A stretch of 64,000 bases of DNA from Madurella fahalii (lineage: Eukaryota; Ascomycota; Sordariomycetes; Sordariales), in NCBI GenBank assembly GCA_029876055.1, contig CM056874.1, positions 6,200,001 to 6,264,000 of the forward strand. Reading direction: 5' to 3'. Below the pieces are notes generated by a model that saw nothing but the letters and a program-made list of their open reading frames with translations, had not been told where the DNA came from and ran no database searches. Positions 57,896 through 64,000 of the stretch are shown piece by piece. Every line of letters begins with the position of its first letter. Position 1 is the first letter of the stretch. The translations under genes were made by a program, and so were the position numbers.

Positions 57896-58493
57896 TTTGC
57901 TAGTAAAATTTAAAGCGTTGCTGGGAATCTACAGGGAGTTGGTGGAGAGAGAAGGGAGATATCTATACCGCAGTGTCCATGTGTTTCTAGAGCAGGGGGT
58001 TTCCATCTCGTGTGCTGGATGAGGAAGGACGCATGAGAAAGGGAGATTCTCCGGTCAAACCCATTGTAACATAGAGCGAAGACTCAATCAAGCACTCGAT
58101 TCCTTTTGTCCTTGAACGTTGGCTTCTGAGACGTTGTAGAGACGTCCCGAGTTATTAAGGTACTTTGGATGGTGTGTGGGGCTTGTGGATTTGAGGGCCA
58201 CGGGCCTGAAGCCAGTGACATCATGCACAACAACCAGCAAGCTTCGGATCTCAATCCAGGAACATAAAACAGCTGCGAAACGCAACCTAAGGCACAACGC
58301 TTTGCTATCGGGAAACCTTCGAGCCTCCTGTAGCTTGTTGCGAGATACTCGAGCTATAGGAAGTGCTTCTTATCCGATTGAGTCGCGCTTGCCGGTAAGC
58401 CGTACAACCTGCGATCTCAGGTGGTCCGTAAAGGACTATTACACTGGATATTGATAGGCGTATAGATTATTGAGTTTTGCCTCTTCTCTGGAA
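57896..58493. other. spacer between atp1 and the NAD(P)HX gene
   Basis: About 600 bp holding the atp1 3' region and the promoter of the next gene on the same strand. No further feature was seen. Confidence 0.5.
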
Positions 58494-59978
58494 ATGACAC
58501 CTGACCTGACCACCTCGGCGTCAACCCCACCTCGGAAGATGTCTGCGGCTACCAAGGAGATGCTTGCCCGTGTGCGGCAGATGATTCCGCCTATGCTGGA
58601 GAAGTTCCACAAGGGTGAGTGTCCTTTCCCTGGTTGTCTTTTAAGGGCTATTTGAGGTCGGAGGATGGCCTCACTGACGGGGCATTATATAGGCCAGCTG
58701 GGACGGGTGGCTGTCATTGGTGGGAGCGAGGACTACACGGGCGCGCCGTACTTTTCGGCGATGGCTAGTGCCCGGCTGGGGTGTGATATGGTAGGTTTTC
58801 TCTTGCTTTTTTGTTTCTGGCGGCTGGGTTAAGGGTTGTAAAGGAGGATGGGGAAGGTGAGAGGGTTTGTTGTGTGAGGAGGGAAAGAGGGGTGAGAGTG
58901 AGACAAGGAGAAGTATGGGGGAAAGATTGGTGGTGATGTCCATCCAGCCTCTGGGCCCCCGTTTCCTTCTCGCGACTCAACGGACCATCCGGGCAGTAGC
59001 TAACACCATCCCAGTCCCACGTCATCTGCACTCCCACCGCCGCCACCGTCATCAAGTCCTACTCGCCCAACCTCATGGTCCACCCCCTGATGCGCTCCTC
59101 CCCGTCCTCCCCCGCCGCGCCCGTCACCGGCGGCTCTTCCTCCGCGGACACGGACCCGGACCAGATCGCCGCCCGCATCGTCCCCATGCTCGACCGGCTC
59201 CACGTCCTCGTCATCGGCCCCGGCCTCGGCCGCGACCCGCTCATGCAGGACACGTGCGCCCGCGTGATCCGCGCCGCCCGCGACAAGGACATGCCCATGG
59301 TGCTGGACGCCGACGCGCTGCAGATCGTCCAGCGCGACCCGGACCTCGTCCGTGGCTACGGCCTGGCCGTGCTGACGCCCAACGTGGTCGAGTTTGGGCG
59401 GCTGACATCGGCGTTGGGTGTCGACGACCAGGTGAAGGCTGCCAAGGAGAGCGCGGGGGAGACGGCCAAGGTGGAGGCGCTCGCGCGGGCGTTGGGAGGG
59501 GTCATGATTGTGCAGAAGGGAGGCAAGGATCACTTGAGCGATGGGAAGACGACGTTCACGGTTGACTTGGAGGGGGGCAAGAAGAGGAGCGGTGGGCAGG
59601 GGGATACGCTCACCGGGAGCATTGCCACGTTCCTGGGGTGGAGGAAAGCGTATCTGGATGGGATTTGGGAAACGGGCGGGGCCTTGAAGGAAGAGGAGTT
59701 GGTTGGGTTGGCAGTGTATGGGGGGAGCGCGATTACGAGGGTGAGTATCTGCGTACACGCTGTTGCTTTTGACCTTGCTCTGACGGCTGCCCCGAACTCT
59801 TGCTTGTTACCTTGGTTTGAATGACGGCTAACGAGCGGACTATTAGGAATGCTCACGGCTGGCCTTTGCTAAGAGAGGCCGTAGCCTGCAAGCTAGCGAC
59901 CTTACTGACGAGGTGCACACGGCCTTCATGAACCTCTTTGGCGAGGTGGATGAGGATGCCAGTGGTGCGAAGCTCTGA
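58494..59978 (+). CDS. ATP-dependent (S)-NAD(P)H-hydrate dehydratase (NAXD family)
   Basis: Four exons, 58494..58614, 58693..58790, 59015..59740 and 59847..59978, encode 358 residues. The introns are 78, 224 and 106 nt, and the exon junctions read KFHKGQLGRVAVIGGSEDYTG, CDMSHVICTP and AITRECSRLAFAKRG. A later ATG at 58539 (MSAATKEML) is an alternative start. Family landmarks: IGGSEDYTGAPYFSAMASAR, VLVIGPGLGRDPLM, MPMVLDADALQIV, LTPNVVEFGRL, VIVQKGGKDHL (here MIVQKGGKDHL), and KRSGGQGDTLTGSIATFL with the catalytic Asp. The enzyme uses ATP to convert hydrated NAD(P)H (NADHX/NADPHX) back to NAD(P)H, a metabolite-repair role, usually in cytosol and mitochondria. The long second intron (224 nt) could be two short introns with a missed exon, but no such exon is visible. 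Confidence 0.95.
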
Positions 59979-61829
59979 GCTCTTACTGCTTGCATGTCCA
60001 GTCGATTACCATATTGTGTAAGGGGTGAGATTTCCACATCCTCGGAATTTCTGTTTCAAGCTTTCGGAGATCTGTACTGTGGCCGATCCTCGATCGGCAG
60101 AGGTAGCAAGCCACTCGAGCGCTTAACCATCGGAAATATTTGCCGCGGATTTGGCTGTATGATGGCACAAGGTGAAACACACTCTGGTGACGGCAGACAA
60201 TCACCTCCTTTGTCCGTTCTCTGTGGCCACCGATCTAAGCCGTGGGAAATTGGTTGTCATATCGCGGCGCAACGTCGATGATTCATGAAGACATTGCTGT
60301 TACCAGGTGCACTTGCATAGCCCTCAGGCGGTGTTACACCCGCCGATCGCCAAATGATCAAAGGGGAGGGGGGGCTATTCAAGCAGCAAGGGTTATATGC
60401 ATGTAGCCTCTGTGAGACCTGTAGAACCCGAGCTCGCAGGATCGGACTTGATGTGACATGAAGGGTGCTACTGCTGCAAGGGTTCCCACACATCTGTAGT
60501 TTCTGTTGACCGGAGCTCTCCCTCCAGGCCTGTTTGCTCACTTGTTTCGTCCACACACCCTCCGCAAGCCACTATCTGGCTCGAGTAACGCCTATGCGGA
60601 TCTAAAGCGTTGAGTGGGGGACCAGGTAGGCGGGCGGGGCGGTTGCGTTGGAAAGGGAGGCCTTGATCTCGGTGCCTCTCCCTAGCCGCGACTAGCAACG
60701 CAGATACATGGAAATGGATGGTGAGTGAGACATGCATTCCCACTTGCGTCCGCCCTAACAGCCACAGTCGGGCGATACGTACTTAAAGCAGGGTTTTGCA
60801 CCGTGACTCGAAAATCTGATCTGTGTCCAGTCAGGTGCGGTATTCCGGCGTCAGTACATAGCTGCGCTGTGAGGTATTGCCACTCCTGTCCCCTTGTTGG
60901 TCAGGGAGGAACCCGAGGTGCATTTCAAGCCAGGATTCCCTTGGACCCGGCACTATGGCACCGTTATGGGCCGTTTGCTTCCAGGCCTAGTCATTGGTCG
61001 GGGGACGGGAACCGGGAGGCTGTCCGGGTCTATCAGCTGCATATGACACCGCCCGTTCGGCGACCTTCAGGGCCGATTCTGTGGGGGACCAAGCCCAGTT
61101 GGTGTTACGTGAGTTTACAAATCTCATCAACTTCAACCAAGCAACCGGAAAGCGGCTTTGCAATGGCCGCTACACGTTATTCTTAAGATAGAGCGTGAAG
61201 CGGCGCCGGGTTGGCTCGTTACGAAGCAACCGTAAGAGGACGCAGGGCAGCCATTGTGTAGACGGCTCGCCCTGAAGAGAGACGGGGATGTTGATGTCTT
61301 GATTCTCCTCAAACTGGTAATGGTATGAAAGCACATCCACATGAATGGCTGGGGCTGGTACTTGTGGGTATCTGTCGGTGTCAAGAAGAGGAGGATGAGC
61401 GGAACGTAATGAACCGCTTGGCGGCATCTGCATTGGTCCTGAGGCCAGCCAGCCGAGAGTGGAAATCTCCGAGTTGTTTGCCCACTGGAGTGGAGGGCTG
61501 AACCTCGCACACCGCCGAGGTTACTACTTATTGTGATAGATACCTGTGTGAAAGAGGAGATGAGCTCTTTCGGCCAACTGGGTCCGGGGAGCGAGCCACC
61601 ATCGGCTGTTTGAATCGCTAATCGGAAAGGTGATTGGAGGTAAACACATGTGGCGTTCAGAGACGCACATGAGCCCACCTCGACGGCCCTGCTGTCATGC
61701 ATCGTCGATCACTTTAGCTCCCTGCACCCGAGAGAAAAGGTGAGATGGCCTAAAGCGGAGCGAAATGTCTTGAAAGGGCAAGAAAGGTCTTCACTTGGAT
61801 TCCGACACATGCAACGCGAGCACCACTCA

Positions 61830-61975
61830 AAAAAAAATTTTCTTTCCTTTTTTTTTCTCTTCCTTTTTCTCACTCTTTTTTCTCTCTTTTTTGTTTTCTT
61901 TTCTTTCTCTCTTTCTCTCTTTTCTTTCCTTCTTTCCTTCTTTCCTTCTTTTCTTCTTTTCTTTCCTTTTTTTCG
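61830..61975. repeat. polypyrimidine (TTTC/CTTT) tract
   Basis: About 145 bp almost purely T and C, made of short TTTTC, CTCT and TTCC units with CTTTCCTTCTTTCC sub-repeats, in intergenic DNA. Confidence 0.85.
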
Positions 61976-62381
61976 TTTGTACGGCCGATCTGTCGTAAAT
62001 CTCAAGAAAGAAGTTTTAGCAGTTGGTGCCCATGAAACTTAGGATGCAACATGGGCTATTCGAATCACATGGGGCTGAGTGTTTGCTGGTCTGAAGCTCG
62101 TAGCGCAGTGGGGGAAGTGGAAGCAAGGAGGAGGATGATGCTGAGAAAACCCTAGTGTAGACGCCGCCAGATGCATGTGACTGTGATTGCGGCTAGCAAA
62201 CGGCAGGAAGTGGATCTTGCAGCCGCAGTCAAAGCTCTGGAGCTGTCCAGTCCGTGCACTACTTGCCAAGCGCTTCTTGTTTTCGTGGGTCGACGATGTC
62301 GCCGACCTCAAGTCGCCACATCTCGCATCGCTCCGATTCTAGTGGACCGAGTGGACCCGTCGGGTGTGTTTCTCTCGGGTA

Positions 62382-62401
62382 TTTTTATTTTATTTTATTT
62401 T
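62382..62401. repeat. (TTTTA)n repeat
   Basis: About four TTTTA units with one TTTA variant, in an AT-rich spot of intergenic DNA. Confidence 0.7.
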
Positions 62402-63822
62402 TTATATTTAGACTTTTTTTGGCCTGAAAACGTCATTGCAACTACATTTGATTTTGTCCGAAATGTTTATCAAGTGTTGGAGGGTTGCGGCCCTGCCAGG
62501 GAGAAACAAATCCAACCTCTTTCCCACCTCCCTTTCTTTCCCCCTTTCACTTGTCTGCCGTCAGACATCCCGGTTTATAAACCCCCGCGGCCAGGGAGGT
62601 GACACAGGGATGTCGATGTCCTGCCGCCCGCTCTTTACTCGGCTTGGCTGGGTATGGTACTCGGTAGGCGGTTCCAGTCAGGGGCTTAGGATCACTTGCA
62701 GTAAAGAGATCCACCAGTTATATCTGTTCGCCGTCTCCGTGTTTGCCCTCCTATTACATACCTGGTACAGTTTGTGTATATTTTCTTTTTTGGCCCGCCG
62801 TCTCGGTTTTCCCTTGTCCCTTTTCGGCCAAACACATCTGTGGACGCAGCCTCACGGAGCAGCTAAGCTGTCCGAGTGGACAAGAGGACCGTTTGTTGGG
62901 CATCTCAATCACGGGCGAGTCACCCGGACACTTAGACTGGCCGCATACTCCATGGTGCTACGTGGGAGTCCATCGAGGCACTGGAATAGTTCTTATCCAT
63001 CTTTGTATACCGCGGCTCCCGTCACTCCATAGCTTTCATCCGATTTCCAATACCCTTCTCCCCCAGCGTGGCGCGGAACCGAGACGCCTCTCGGTGTTTT
63101 CTTTTGAGAAAGTCTTGGTTGGGATGGCGGCACAACAAGGGTTTTAAGAAGCAGAGAACGACGAGCTGCTGTTCTACTTCTTCAGCTTGCGAGTCACACG
63201 CCAGACCCAGCTCATCGCCACCCACCTCTTACGTGGTCGATTCCGCATTCAAAAATCTGGCAGATTCATTTTGGGCAACGCAAAACAACTGAACGGACCT
63301 TCGAAGCCGGAAAGGAACAGGAAGTTGGCGAGACGGCGGTGGCGGCCCGAAAACGCACCTCATAACTACCTTGATCCTCCGCCGCAACCACAGACTACCA
63401 AACTATTTCACTTTCTGTTATGAGGCTGTGGGCCGCTTTCAACCTGCTGTGGAATCTCGTCCGACAAGCCGTAACGCTTATCGTCAGCTGTGCGCGGCAG
63501 CTTTGTATTACCGGCAGTTGTGCGAGTTTCGAGTTTTCATCCACGCTTCGCCGTTTCGGCCGCTGGGCTCCTTCACTTTTCACAAAATTGCGGCATCACT
63601 TACACGGAAGCCTTACCCCACAGCAAACAATACTGGTTTGTCTGCCAAAGTTAATTGCTTCTCTACCAATTGCACCCAGAATCCCAAGAAGCCCTTTGCC
63701 TCGAGCATAACTCAGCTTCTTTAACCCGTAACATCCGGTATGCCCCTCTAACTCCCTGATTAGCTTGGGGTCGGCCCGCTCACCATATCTTTACCAGACC
63801 TCCTGCTGCCCAAGATACTACA

Positions 63823-64000
63823 ATGACGACCGGGATAGAGAAGCTGGAGAGGAAATTTGACCGACTGGAGAAGCTCTTTCCTTGGAAGAGAAAGGAGGCG
63901 GCATCGCTGGATATCGCTGTTCTCGAGAGCAGGCCAATAACGCCTATTCCCTTGTCGCCAACGTCCGGTGCAGATGCTCAGACATTTCCGCGCCCATCAT
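63823..64000 (+). CDS. 5' end of an unidentified gene (cut by window edge)
   Basis: The ATG at 63823 begins MTTGIEKLERKFDRLEKLF, an amphipathic charged helix with heptad-like spacing. PWKRKEAASLDIAVLESRP and a Pro/Thr-rich part follow, up to the window end. The frame is open for 59 codons. I cannot name it; only the start is present. Confidence 0.5.
   Translation, partial: MTTGIEKLERKFDRLEKLFPWKRKEAASLDIAVLESRPITPIPLSPTSGADAQTFPRPS

Larger units (their letters stand above)
59979..63822. other. 3.8-kb intergenic stretch
   Basis: No gene was supported. The longest open frame (61133-61702,-, 189 codons) has no recognisable feature or splice sites. The stretch has a long T/C-rich tract (about 61830-61975) and (TTTTA)n at 62382-62401. 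The right end is probably the promoter and leader of the gene at 63823. Confidence 0.45.

Noticed and set aside
61133..61702. 189-codon minus-strand frame in the 60-63 kb spacer
   Set aside because: No recognisable motif and no coding-like composition; could not be supported.
1..64000. CRISPR arrays, prokaryotic operons, rRNA genes, intact transposons
   Set aside because: No regularly spaced repeats, ribosome-binding sites, rRNA-like sequence or transposase/reverse-transcriptase motifs were seen by eye on either strand.

Overview
The window is eukaryotic nuclear DNA from a filamentous ascomycete. Most genes are interrupted by short introns (53-224 nt) with GT..AG ends, CTRAY branch sites such as GCTAAC or CTGAC, and TAG/CAG acceptors. 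The gene set (2EXR proteins, a War1-like Zn2Cys6 regulator, a Bem3-type RhoGAP, a GH131 glycosidase, a DapB-type dipeptidyl aminopeptidase), the high-GC third positions and the long intergenic spacers point to Sordariomycetes, probably Sordariales. No bacterial operons, CRISPR arrays, rRNA, convincing tRNA or intact transposons were seen.

Layout, left to right: a gene-poor flank (1-4.0 kb); a Ser/Pro-rich protein of unknown function (4083-4949,+); a War1-like zinc-cluster regulator (7255-10417,-); a PX-PH-RhoGAP protein with a 719-nt first intron (11473-16520,-); a gene-poor stretch (16.5-23.1 kb); a small 2EXR-like protein (23101-23796,-); a Pro/Arg-Ser-rich protein whose start codon is split by an intron and whose frame breaks in a C7 run (24966-25695,+); a thioredoxin-PITH protein (27081-28304,+); a large 2EXR protein (31713-33380,+); a ZIFL-like MFS transporter (34711-36201,+); an RS-rich membrane-anchored protein (36861-37771,+); an unrecognised acidic/basic protein (38101-about 39375,-) whose open frame runs into the 3' end of a PRA1/Yip3 gene (39351-39881,-).

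The right half holds a small secreted protein (41837-42547,+) facing a secreted GH131 enzyme (42935-43875,-), a YbjQ/UPF0145 protein (44806-45337,+) facing a dipeptidyl aminopeptidase (45591-48421,-), an unrecognised four-exon gene (49679-51113,+), a decayed gene (51261-51936,+), an unrecognised three-exon gene with a 5'UTR intron (53568-54996,+), mitochondrial ATP synthase alpha (55714-57895,+), ATP-dependent NAD(P)H-hydrate dehydratase (58494-59978,+), and the start of an unidentified gene at the right edge (63823-64000,+).

The genes do not form a pathway or a secondary-metabolite cluster. Most are housekeeping or cell-biology functions: Rab and Cdc42 trafficking and polarity (PRA1, Bem3-like), vacuolar/Golgi proteolysis, mitochondrial ATP synthesis and NAD(P)HX repair. 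No clearly new multi-gene system was found. The points most worth checking are the PRA1/unknown-gene overlap, the split start codon plus frameshift at 25 kb, the pseudogene at 51.3 kb, several unrecognised spliced genes, and a recurrent GTACTGTAC intergenic motif.
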